In this document: piece after piece, positions 42,101 through 46,484 of the stretch
How positions within the stretch are numbered: position 1 is the first letter of the stretch
Layout: each line of letters begins with the position of its first letter
The notes under the pieces: model-generated
Database searches by the model: none
What the model saw: only the letters and a program-made list of their open reading frames with translations
Told to the model about the DNA's origin: nothing
Made by a program: the position numbers and the translations under genes
Source: Sanderia malayensis
Lineage: Eukaryota; Cnidaria; Scyphozoa; Semaeostomeae; Pelagiidae
NCBI GenBank assembly: GCA_013076295.1
Contig: RQOL01000660.1
Location: forward strand, 2,356,001 to 2,420,000
Reading direction: 5' to 3'
DNA: 64,000 nucleotides

Positions 42101-45100
42101 ATCTGTTATATTGAATTTCCATTATAGACTTTTTCTGTTGTAGAGTACTGGAGACTTCTACTGTAGACTCTTTCTGTAAATGTCTTCTTTTATTGTCTTT
42201 TGAGCTTTTGTCATTTTGTCATCCTTCATGTAGATATCGACGAATGTGCACAGAATAAGAGACTTTGCAAGCCGAATGGAGTGTGTCAGAACTTCGATGG
42301 AGGGTACAGATGTCAGTGCACCCCACCTTACATGCGTAGCAAGAACGGCAAATTCTGTCAAGGTAAGCAGAACAATAGCATTTTCTTCAAGAAAGATCCA
42401 CTATTCAACAAGCAATACAGCAAAGGACAAGCAATGTATTCGATGACTGCATTGTAACTTGGATATTTACAGCGATGCCTGCATAATGCATTTCTACTGT
42501 TTTAGATATGCGCCGAGGCTTGTGCTTCGCAAGGGTCATCGAAGGTGTGTGCGAGGCAGCTACGAAGAAGATGATGAAAGTGTCGCAAGCAGATTGCTGC
42601 TGCAAAGGTGGCACCGCTTGGGGACCAACATGCGCCCTCTGCCCCCTTTCTGGATCTAGTAAGTATTCGCTTATATTAGTTGTGTTTGACTTTGAATTTA
42701 CACAGGGCGATTTAAGCTTCGTCGTGAACGCTTTGTTTGTGGTGTTCTATTGCACAGCCATTTTTCAAAGCTTGCGTATTCTTAGATGGGGGGATCAATG
42801 TGTGAAAAATTATCCCCACTTTCTGGAATAAGCGTTCTTACTTGTTATGCATACAGTGTTGATTTATTGGCCATGGCTATAGTATATATGTGAAATTTTA
42901 TGAAAATGCTGTATTTTCTTTGCTGATTCTAATCGCTTGATTTCGTTTTGTTGCAGTTGCCTACAATACTCTGTGTAGCACTGATGGACAAGGTAAGTAA
43001 TTGTTTTCCTTTTCAATGCCAAAGTGTATCTGTGCAACGATTTACTTTATATTTACATTGCCTTATGGTATACTGCTATGCTACACCATACTGTGTCACA
43101 GTTGACATGCGCTGTCCTGAACTGTCAAGGGAATTTGAAATTGCTTGAGATAGCGAATGCTCGAAATAAGGAATGTCCCAACTATACTGGACCGAAATGA
43201 GGGGAAATGGAAATTCGTTCGAAATTGTGGGCAGTCAAGATATCAGATGTCAACCGTGAATTGCTTTATTATTTCATGCTATGCTATACTACGCTATATA
43301 TGCTATAATATGCTCTACCACATTACACTACACTATGCTATACTAATGTTTGCTATTCTGTCTCATGTTTTACATAGCAAAACTTTACTGTGTAAAACTA
43401 TAGGCTATGCTGTTTTATTTCTTTCAGTGTTGAATGAGTGCGATATGATTGCTGGTGTATGTGCCAACGGCAAATGCATGGATACGTCCGATTCTTACAT
43501 GTGCATGTGCAACCCTGGATTCAAATTGACAATGAACGGCAAGAAATGCATAGGTAAGATAGTCGATTTCCAATAAGGGATGGAGAATTTTGTTCGAGTT
43601 AGATAGAGTTCAAACACGACTTCATCAAACCATACAGAATTGACTTTTTATATTGTCTGAAAGTATATTACTATTAAAGACACGAACTTTTTTTAGACAT
43701 TGATGAATGTAAAAACAATCCTTGCCAGTATGGATGCAAGAATCTCCAAGGATCCTATGAATGTAAATGCCAGAAGGGATTCGTGTTCGACCAAAAGACC
43801 AAGAAATGTGTCGGTAAGTTGTGCTGTACCTGCCCCCTTTCCATTGTTTTGCCTGTGGTAATTTTGCATTGCTTATTGGTGGATTAAATCGTGAATATCG
43901 GGGGTTAACTAATGCCTTTCTTCATCATTATTCAGATGACGACGAGTGTAAGACCGGTAAACACAACTGTGACCATAACTGTGTTAACACTGTTGGAGGC
44001 TTCAGATGCGAATGTCCAACTGGCTACCACAAAATGGGAACATCATGTGTTGGTATGACATCTTTGAATAGTATTACCCTTGCCTCTCTCTTCGCTACTT
44101 TTACGCTTTAAATGAATATGTACGGGGATATTGAGCTATATGCTATGTTCTCATGTTATACACACTGCAGTTGAATTATGTTCTCATTTTATACACACTG
44201 CAATTGAACTATGTTCTCCTTTTATTATACACACTGCAATTGAACTTGGATAAATAAACTAGTCTTTGTATCCAACTATTTAATACCTTGAACATTCATC
44301 TCTTTGTCAATAACATTGTATACTTCTCCTTTGTCTTCCACGTGCACCGATCCACCTGCGATATCTCATTTAAATTATACTTGATTTGGATTGCTATACC
44401 TGCTTGTAGATACCAACGAATGCTTGTACAACCAGTACATATGCGGCTATGGCCATCAGTGTATCAATACGCCAGGAAGCTATGTGTGTAGATGTCTCAT
44501 GGGATATATCTTTGATAAAGAAAAGAAACAGTGTGTTGGTATGTTGCAAATTTTCACGCTGTCTGTTTCTTCCAACGCTTCCTCCCGTATCCATTTAAAA
44601 CTGACTTAATTGTTTTTGTAGATGTGGACGAATGCTTTGGTAACACTCAATGTCAGCATGGCTGCGAGAACACAATTGGATCATACAGATGCAAATGCCC
44701 CAAGGGATACACTCGCCATTTCTTCTACAACCAATGCGTTGGTAAGTTTCGTTTTATTTTATACGTACCATGCACTCAACTTTGCACGAACACTGAATGG
44801 ATGACTAGATTCATTGAGCTTTTTCTCTTGTTTGTTGTAGATGTTAATGAGTGTTTGACTGGCCAATGCGCTGGCGGTAGATGCACAAACACCATTGGTG
44901 GATATCACTGTGGTTGTGGATCAGGACAGACGTATCAACAGAATGGCTGCATAGGTGCGTATCTCGACGATGATCTAGACCGCTGTTGGGGGGGCTAGCT
45001 TTCGGCAACGTTATATTCGTTGCTGTTTGTTAAATGCGGGATTATATTGAAGCTATTCTCCTCAATTGTTGTGGGCAATAGTTCTGGTTCATGAATGCGC

Positions 45101-46484
45101 ATTACATGAAAGCCTGGCTATGATATAAACTGTTTGCAAGAGGTTTTGTTGGGTCTTTCTTTCAATTATCTTCATGGTTAATTCAGCGCCATGAGTTTCG
45201 TTTATGGGAAGGATCACTATGTAGATTGTCATACCAAATATTGTGCGTTATTTTCAACAATCGTAACATGTCTCATTACTGCACCAAAACTTCATGCGAG
45301 GATTCCACCATGTGTTGATGCTAATTCAGAGGGTATTCCTAAGATTTTACAATGACTTTTATTTCTTTTAGACGTGAACGAATGTCTCGGATCAAACCCA
45401 TGCCAATACAGTTGCAAGAACAAAGACGGCGGGTTCGAGTGCGGATGTCCACAAGGCTTAAAACCAAATCAAGGGTAAGCAACAGTCAACCAGATATTAT
45501 GTGTGATTTTGCGATTTTGTCTTACAGTGTAGCGACTGGACTTGAAGGAAACTAGCAACTATTTGATCTGTGGTCTCTTTTACTCAACCCATTTCACTAT
45601 GAGCTCGTTATCTCAGAGGAAGCTCTTTGTGTACTCTCGGGGGTTTGTGTTATCGTGTAATTCGTGTATTCGTGTATTCGTGTATCCACCCCGTTGTAAT
45701 GCAAGTGCGTGTTCTTTGTAGGCATTGCATCGTTGCTACTGGTATCACATGCACATCATGTGACAGCTCCAGTGCTGGAGAAGAAGTGCCGCTCGTGAAA
45801 GAGGAAGAGGCAACAGCCACTCCCGACTATGGAAGCAGCGACTCAGTGGCACTGGAGTCCAGCGAGCCATCCACATCAACATCAACCGATTCGGGTTCTT
45901 TCCAATCCAGCTACTACAACAACCCAGCAGGCACCCAAGGTGGCTACCAACTTGGTGGATACACCGCAGGCGGATACAACCCAAGCGGATACCAAGGAAG
46001 CAGCCAGTTCTACACCGGTTACCAATCCGGCCTGCAAGGCAGTGGTACTGGTTTCCAACAGTCGGGACAAGGCTACAGCTCGTTTAGTGGCGGTGCGTCT
46101 TTTGGTGGAATCTCTAGCAGTGCCTATAACAGCGGTGGCTACGGCACCAGGTCGAGAAGATCAGCCCGCGGTGCACGCCGACCAATGTTCGTGACAGTTG
46201 GCAAGGGCTTAAAGGCAAAGATACCACTAGTGAAGTTCATGCCAGCCATCAAGGGATTGAGCTCCAAGGTGGAATATTTCGTATCGTCTGGCAATAACAC
46301 CCTGTTCGATTTGTCGCAGAAGGGCCGTCTCGGCTACCTGCACTCAACACGACCACTGCCAGTCGGCAGCTACGCCTTGAAGGTATCGTGCAGGATCAAG
46401 AAGGATGCAACCATAGACGAAGAAGCCAAGTTATGGTATAGCAAAAAGCAATTGAATTTGAAATTGGTTATCAAGGTAGTCTGA
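3527..46484 (+). CDS. FBN: Fibrillin homologue, complete, 68 coding exons, 3183 aa
   Basis: Secreted modular glycoprotein expected to polymerise into extracellular microfibrils and to bind TGF-beta/BMP complexes, as known for fibrillins. I assembled 68 exons from conserved Cys patterns and GT-AG (one GC-AG) junctions. They total 9552 nt, exactly 3184 codons including the stop, with no frame break. Exon 1/2 and 67/68 junctions are phase 2; all others are phase 1, so nearly every domain sits on a symmetric exon beginning G|AT (Asp of DIDEC). The protein has a signal peptide, FUN domain, 3 EGF, 2 hybrid, 8 TB and 45 EGF/cbEGF modules, an RSRR furin-type site and an asprosin-like tail. Human FBN1 (2871 aa) has 7 TB and 43 cbEGF. 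Hybrid domains, the FUN motif GPNVCGS and the C-terminal domain separate it from LTBPs. Exon-level coordinates are in the block entries that follow. Start ATG chosen because it opens a hydrophobic signal sequence. Confidence 0.97.
6491..6610. repeat. 15-bp minisatellite, 8 units, fibrillin intron 2
   Basis: Eight units of cccattccctcttgg and its variant cccattcccccttgg. Because the unit is a multiple of three, it is open in several frames (GPFPLG-type repeats), but it lies between two fibrillin exons and no splice site uses it. Confidence 0.95.
6716..10298 (+). CDS. FBN: Fibrillin exons 3-5: three N-terminal EGF domains
   Basis: Exons 6716-6817, 9729-9830 and 10203-10298 each encode one compact six-cysteine EGF without the D-x-D/N-E-C calcium motif, about residues 68-167. 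They correspond to EGF1-3 of human fibrillin: for example the third reads [19 protein letters not shown] against human [19 protein letters not shown]. All three exons are multiples of three in phase 1. The introns around them (2.9 kb after exon 3) hold several tandem arrays and MITE-like elements. Confidence 0.93.
7036..7181. mobile_element. MITE with about 40-bp inverted repeats, intron 3
   Basis: Left end aagcctggtttccatatagt and right end actatatggaaactaggctt are reverse complements with few mismatches; inner arms (gagggtcgct / agcgaccctc) also pair. About 146 bp, no coding capacity. Confidence 0.75.
7858..7953. repeat. About 37-bp tandem repeat, 2.5 units, intron 3
   Basis: Units contain aaggagattcttattgacag followed by cgcgtccac(g/a)acgtc; the third is truncated and diverged. 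Confidence 0.85.
8038..8160. repeat. 16-bp tandem repeat, intron 3
   Basis: About eight units of tgaatctcaaactgat with minor variants. Confidence 0.9.
8720..8896. repeat. 46-bp tandem repeat, 4 units, intron 3
   Basis: Each unit starts agtaagaccagaaactaat and ends with ggttcgaaaattctgctc-like sequence. Confidence 0.9.
9346..9481. mobile_element. MITE copy, CAGTAAA-ACCCGCA family, intron 3
   Basis: Starts acccgcacgttggaaccaat and ends tatttgcgggtgtttactg. The core caatagaagaaacaat and gacaataggct matches copies at 20907-21054 and 40069-40206. Its left end is eroded. Confidence 0.7.
10441..10960. repeat. About 22-bp satellite, some 23 units, intron 5
   Basis: Unit tctccatgtcttgctttaggt with variants, decaying towards the right end. 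A higher-order repeat is visible, since a block with cttgctttaggtattccata recurs roughly 165 bp apart. Reading frames through it ([12 protein letters not shown]) are repeat artefacts. Confidence 0.93.
11156..12973 (+). CDS. FBN: Fibrillin exons 6-7: hybrid domain 1
   Basis: Exon 6 is 11156-11302 and exon 7 is 12926-12973, residues 168-232. It begins DYRLGECFT and contains [17 protein letters not shown], aligned with human hybrid 1 (DYRTGPCFT... CCATVGRAWGHPCEMCP). Exon 7 supplies the terminal PCSKGYIPN segment and last Cys (human PCRRGFIPN). The hybrid domain is a TB/EGF-like fusion diagnostic of fibrillin and LTBP. The CC pair, rather than the CCC triplet of TB domains, distinguishes it. Confidence 0.95.
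13561..13671. repeat. TTG/TTA trinucleotide microsatellite, intron 7
   Basis: Runs of ttgttgttgttattattatt immediately upstream of exon 8. Confidence 0.9.
13702..14695 (+). CDS. FBN: Fibrillin exons 8-9: cbEGF 1-2
   Basis: Exon 8 (13702-13827) starts DADECTMIP and exon 9 (14558-14695) starts DVDECKKNP. Both have the cbEGF calcium consensus and six cysteines, residues 233-320. Exon 9 is slightly long, with an extra Gln between the fourth and fifth Cys (CSQCGAG). A 0.73-kb intron separates them and holds a 20-bp satellite and a complete Harbinger-type MITE. Confidence 0.93.
13882..14006. repeat. About 20-bp tandem repeat, intron 8
   Basis: Units of tttcgattaaccagatcgac, about six copies. Confidence 0.9.
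14053..14413. mobile_element. Harbinger/PIF-type MITE with TTA target site duplication
   Basis: The element starts ggctgcgtttacacggga and ends tctagtgtaaacgcagcc, flanked by TTA on both sides (tgtta|ggctg and cagcc|ttaat). TTA (TWA) duplications are typical of PIF/Harbinger. An additional copy of the right terminus (cccgtgtaaacgcagcc) lies inside at about 14334-14350, so the element has duplicated its right end. Interior repeats ggttccaaatggaaccgt. Confidence 0.85.
15001..15100. repeat. About 28-bp tandem repeat, intron 9
   Basis: Units of ctcgaacctttgatggaacc followed by ctcgtata, three to four copies. Confidence 0.8.
15184..16203 (+). CDS. FBN: Fibrillin exons 10-11: TB1 plus DKDGN-repeat linker
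   Basis: Exon 10 (15184-15336) carries cysteines 1-7 of a TB (8-Cys) domain including the CCC triplet ([19 protein letters not shown]). Exon 11 (15928-16203) supplies Cys8 in RLCVTG and then about 80 residues without cysteine. The linker contains four copies of TDKDGN followed by xVT, plus two degenerate copies (TDGSGA, TDESGR). In vertebrate fibrillins this position after TB1 holds the Pro-rich (FBN1) or Gly-rich (FBN2) hinge. The D-x-D-G-N pattern resembles the start of an EF-hand loop, but calcium binding is only an inference. Residues 321-463. Confidence 0.92.
16641..17153 (+). CDS. FBN: Fibrillin exons 12-13: TB2, extra TB domain
   Basis: Exon 12 (16641-16778) encodes [11 protein letters not shown], the CCC triplet and [10 protein letters not shown]. 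Exon 13 (17088-17153) gives Cys8 in RLCITG, then [10 protein letters not shown]. Residues 464-531. Human fibrillins have one TB between cbEGF2 and EGF4, so this TB is additional. The split TB layout and the near-identical RLC(V/I)TG Cys8 motif in exons 11 and 13 suggest tandem duplication of the TB1 two-exon unit, with both copies followed by acidic Gly/Asp tails. Confidence 0.92.
17519..17776 (+). CDS. FBN: Fibrillin exon 14: two EGF modules in one exon
   Basis: This 258-nt exon encodes two six-Cys EGFs, residues 532-617. The first begins QLNEC and lacks the leading Asp of the calcium site, so it may be the counterpart of human non-calcium EGF4. The second begins DKDEC and is a normal cbEGF. 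Only this exon and exon 52 carry two modules, implying an intron absent between them. Confidence 0.92.
17811..17890. repeat. GTACT pentanucleotide microsatellite, intron 14
   Basis: Runs of tgtactgtactgtac with a few gtaccgtacc variants. Confidence 0.92.
18117..19545 (+). CDS. FBN: Fibrillin exons 15-18: four cbEGFs
   Basis: Exons 18117-18233, 18533-18658, 18893-19015 and 19423-19545 begin DIDEC, DVDEC, DINEC and DFNEC and encode residues 618-780. Each has six Cys and an aromatic in the S/G-(F/Y)-x-C hydroxylation-type segment. The acceptor of exon 16 lies directly after a 170-bp TTTAC pentanucleotide array that serves as its polypyrimidine tract. Confidence 0.94.
18359..18528. repeat. TTTAC pentanucleotide array abutting exon 16
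   Basis: About 33 units of tttac, interrupted once near 18407. It ends 4 bp before the cag acceptor of exon 16 and supplies the pyrimidine tract and possible branch points. Confidence 0.95.
19831..20465 (+). CDS. FBN: Fibrillin exons 19-20: TB3 (human TB2 equivalent)
   Basis: Exon 19 (19831-19989) starts [13 protein letters not shown] and has the CCC triplet in [10 protein letters not shown] followed by [10 protein letters not shown]. Exon 20 (20415-20465) supplies [13 protein letters not shown], giving two additional cysteines beyond Cys8, so the count after the usual last Cys is odd for a TB. Residues 781-850. Its place before three cbEGFs and hybrid 2 matches human TB2. Confidence 0.92.
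20047..20286. repeat. About 122-bp tandem duplication, intron 19
   Basis: Two copies beginning gtctgtgatgaac at about 20047 and 20169, each containing ctggtctttaatgaccata, aaacgcctcttcattgcata and tattaagcgcctc. Confidence 0.9.
20554..21800 (+). CDS. FBN: Fibrillin exons 21-23: three cbEGFs
   Basis: Exons 20554-20691 (DVDECKNNA), 21213-21338 (DIDECKETP) and 21672-21800 (DYDECAQGG) encode residues 851-981. Exon 21 is long in the first loop ([11 protein letters not shown]). Three cbEGFs between TB and hybrid 2 is the same number as in human fibrillins (cbEGF7-9). Confidence 0.93.
20907..21054. mobile_element. MITE copy, CAGTAAA-ACCCGCA family, intron 21
   Basis: Termini cagtaaacacccgcatgta and catatgcgggtgttcactg are inverted repeats; about 148 bp. 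Interior aataatagaagagacaata and gaacaataggct shared with other copies in this window. Confidence 0.85.
22273..22806 (+). CDS. FBN: Fibrillin exons 24-25: hybrid domain 2
   Basis: Exon 24 (22273-22425) contains [13 protein letters not shown] and [16 protein letters not shown], aligning with human FBN1 hybrid 2 (GTCWQTVIDGRCE... CCSSLGAAWGSPCTLC). Exon 25 (22762-22806) adds [13 protein letters not shown], the terminal Cys pair. Residues 982-1047. The CC pair and the W after Cys1 are typical of hybrid 2. Confidence 0.95.
22464..22646. mobile_element. MITE-like inverted-repeat element, intron 24
   Basis: Termini acagtctactctcgataaa and cattgagagtaaactgt are imperfect inverted repeats; interior carries ttggttccacttatcgaa-type repeats. 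Confidence 0.7.
23084..23209 (+). CDS. FBN: Fibrillin exon 26: single cbEGF between hybrid 2 and TB4
   Basis: Begins DVDECKIYD and ends NCLG, residues 1048-1089, with a full calcium consensus. One cbEGF between hybrid 2 and the next TB is invariant in human fibrillins (cbEGF10). Confidence 0.94.
   Translation: MSTNARFTTRFVTTAFARILSEVSNAFVQPDSLWMTQRETA
23546..23824 (+). CDS. FBN: Fibrillin exons 27-28: TB4 (human TB3 equivalent)
   Basis: Exon 27 (23546-23695) starts [17 protein letters not shown], with [19 protein letters not shown]. Exon 28 is a 36-nt exon (23789-23824) carrying only Cys8 in SFNELC. Residues 1090-1151. The linker to the next cbEGF is much shorter than in human TB3. Confidence 0.93.
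24065..31934 (+). CDS. FBN: Fibrillin exons 29-40: run of twelve cbEGFs
   Basis: One cbEGF per exon: 24065-24184, 24746-24871, 25307-25435, 25899-26024, 26943-27065, 27342-27470, 27952-28074, 29149-29274, 30013-30135, 30607-30735, 31207-31335, 31812-31934 (residues 1152-1653). All begin D-(I/V)-(D/N)-E-C, forming an uninterrupted rod equal in number to human cbEGF11-22, the neonatal Marfan region. Exon 38 (30607-30735) ends TTAG|gcaagt, a GC rather than GT donor. The acceptor of exon 35 follows a 270-bp pyrimidine-only satellite. Introns carry several MITE relics. Confidence 0.95.
24468..24595. mobile_element. MITE copy, ACAGTCAA-TTCGAA family, intron 29
   Basis: Left end acagtcaaatctccatagtt, interior gttcgaactcgtataattcg, right end attagacagagttgactgc. 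Related copies at 34593-34783 and fragments near 43590 and 63125. Confidence 0.8.
27650..27925. repeat. Pyrimidine-only satellite before exon 35
   Basis: Units of ctctgctcttttcccttttc and variants with ccccctt. The plus strand is nearly free of purines apart from the single G of each unit. It forms part of the acceptor region of exon 35. Confidence 0.93.
29579..29631. repeat. Short palindrome, intron 36
   Basis: gaactctatgtaagaagtac pairs with gtacttcttatatagagttc around a tctatataggg loop. Confidence 0.75.
32107..32542 (+). CDS. FBN: Fibrillin exons 41-42: TB5 (human TB4 equivalent)
   Basis: Exon 41 (32107-32259) starts [10 protein letters not shown], with [19 protein letters not shown]; exon 42 (32480-32542) has Cys8 in FKSLCPGG and a potential N-glycosylation NGT. 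Residues 1654-1725. Vertebrate TB4 carries the integrin-binding RGD loop; none is present here. A second possible acceptor 5 nt downstream breaks frame, so the first is used. Confidence 0.93.
32919..33456 (+). CDS. FBN: Fibrillin exons 43-44: two cbEGFs
   Basis: Exons 32919-33041 (DIDECKKFN) and 33331-33456 (DIDECKTPY), residues 1726-1808. They equal human cbEGF23-24 in number and position. Confidence 0.94.
33508..33766. mobile_element. Inverted-repeat element with AATAAGCCCCC motifs, intron 44
   Basis: Left part aataagcccccacatccgaa and right part ccgggggcttattcgaagat, ending tttacggta. Similar right termini (attacggta) end the elements at 40793-40921 and 58139-58527. Confidence 0.7.
34247..35413 (+). 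CDS. FBN: Fibrillin exons 45-46: TB6 with Gly-Thr repeat linker
   Basis: Exon 45 (34247-34444) encodes [17 protein letters not shown], an acidic insertion between Cys1 and Cys2, then [19 protein letters not shown]. Exon 46 (34964-35413, 450 nt) gives Cys8 in ALCIGKP and then about 110 residues of almost pure Gly-Thr: seven GGPGT motifs, five of them followed by long GT runs. No other fibrillin position I know carries such a linker. The repeat sits between TB6 (human TB5 equivalent) and the seven-cbEGF run, residues 1809-2024. Thr could be O-glycosylated and the segment should be unstructured; both are inferences. The DNA is a GGAACTGGCACT-like minisatellite that stays open on the opposite strand as Pro-Val repeats. 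Confidence 0.92.
34593..34783. mobile_element. MITE copy, ACAGTCAA-TTCGAA family, intron 45
   Basis: Termini acagtcaactctgtctaatt and gctatgcagatttgactgt are inverted repeats; interior gttcgaattagatagagttc and cgaattacacgagtttgagc. Same family as 24468-24595 in the opposite orientation. Confidence 0.82.
35543..38987 (+). CDS. FBN: Fibrillin exons 47-52: seven cbEGFs
   Basis: Exons 35543-35674, 37104-37229, 37374-37496, 37606-37725, 37974-38099 (one cbEGF each) and 38736-38987 (two cbEGFs, DLDEC and DVDEC). Residues 2025-2317; seven modules match human cbEGF25-31. Exon 48 begins immediately after a 68-bp satellite. The intron before it also holds a tRNA-like SINE, and the intron before exon 52 holds a palindromic MITE. 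Confidence 0.94.
35938..36280 (+). mobile_element. tRNA-derived SINE, intron 47
   Basis: Near 35946-36009 the sequence has a tRNA-like A box (tggcgaagtggttggcac) and B box (ggatcgattccac) at the right spacing. A body follows with two purine-pyrimidine hairpins, including cggcagaaacgccgaaaaac. Copy number in the genome is unknown, so the SINE call is inferential; a tRNA pseudogene is the alternative. Confidence 0.6.
36728..37067. repeat. 68-bp satellite, 5 units, abutting exon 48
   Basis: gtgta(c/t)ctag recurs at exact 68-bp steps (36728, 36796, 36864, 36932, 37000, 37068). Each unit has ttaatgcattataattga and ctagttgactctctgc. The array ends about 35 bp before the exon 48 acceptor. Confidence 0.95.
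38279..38689. mobile_element. MITE with GGGACCTTTAG termini, intron 51
   Basis: gggacctttagatcgagtac at the left pairs with tactaaaggtccc at the right, flanked by TA on each side. Interior gtacgaaaacgaaaacgaaa pairs loosely with cgtcttcgtttttgttttct. About 410 bp; no transposase. Confidence 0.75.
39102..39302 (+). CDS. FBN: Fibrillin exon 53: TB7, intact in one exon
   Basis: This is the only TB in the gene not split by an intron before Cys8: [30 protein letters not shown] and [12 protein letters not shown] are all in one exon, residues 2318-2384. The [15 protein letters not shown] segment is close to human TB6/TB7 style (TEEFQ..CPxGxGY). One NGT and one NST sequon follow. Confidence 0.94.
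39782..42362 (+). CDS. FBN: Fibrillin exons 54-58: five cbEGFs
   Basis: Exons 39782-39907 (DINEC), 40401-40526 (DQNEC), 40979-41101 (DINEC), 41696-41812 (DIDEC) and 42234-42362 (DIDEC), residues 2385-2591. Number matches human cbEGF32-36. Exons 56 and 57 have the shortened Cys2-Cys3 spacing (CAHRC, CPHLC). Confidence 0.94.
40069..40206. mobile_element. MITE copy, CAGTAAA-ACCCGCA family, intron 54
   Basis: Best-preserved copy: termini cagtaaaaacccgcatataa and ttatatgcgggtttttactg are near-perfect inverted repeats of about 20 bp; total 138 bp. Flanking TA on both sides (tta|cagta ... actg|ta) fits a Tc1/mariner-type insertion. Confidence 0.88.
40793..40921. mobile_element. Inverted-repeat element with AAGCGCCC motifs, intron 55
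   Basis: Contains taagcgccccctctaataag and aataagcgcccggacgctt, ending attacggta; related to 33508-33766 and 58139-58527. Left end is unclear. Confidence 0.6.
42506..42992 (+). CDS. FBN: Fibrillin exons 59-60: TB8 (human TB7 equivalent)
   Basis: Exon 59 (42506-42658) starts [17 protein letters not shown], with [18 protein letters not shown]; exon 60 (42957-42992) is a 36-nt exon with Cys8 in AYNTLCST. Residues 2592-2654. Exon 60 has the same length as exon 28, which closes TB4. Confidence 0.93.
43428..45474 (+). CDS. FBN: Fibrillin exons 61-67: seven C-terminal cbEGFs
   Basis: Exons 43428-43553, 43697-43813, 43936-44052, 44410-44538, 44622-44741, 44841-44954 and 45372-45474, residues 2655-2929, equal in number to human cbEGF37-43. 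Exon 61 begins VLNEC, lacking the first Asp of the calcium site, as does the first module of exon 14; both follow a TB. Exon 67 ([11 protein letters not shown]) ends with a phase 2 donor inside the module, so the last Cys comes from exon 68 (GHC), as in human (GQGHC). Confidence 0.94.
45722..46484 (+). CDS. FBN: Fibrillin exon 68: linker, furin site, asprosin-like propeptide, stop
   Basis: Completes the last cbEGF (GHCIVATG), then a CTSC pair in the place of human CYEC. An acidic stretch and about 100 residues rich in Gly, Tyr, Ser and Gln follow (GGY, SGY repeats), then [17 protein letters not shown] is at residues 3073-3076, matching human RKRR before the C-terminal propeptide. The remaining 107 residues align with human asprosin: [17 protein letters not shown] against YLIESGNEDGFFKINQKEG, and [22 protein letters not shown] at 46482-46484. 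Processing by a furin-type protease in the secretory route is inferred from the human homologue. The Gly/Tyr-rich linker has no human counterpart. Confidence 0.94.
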
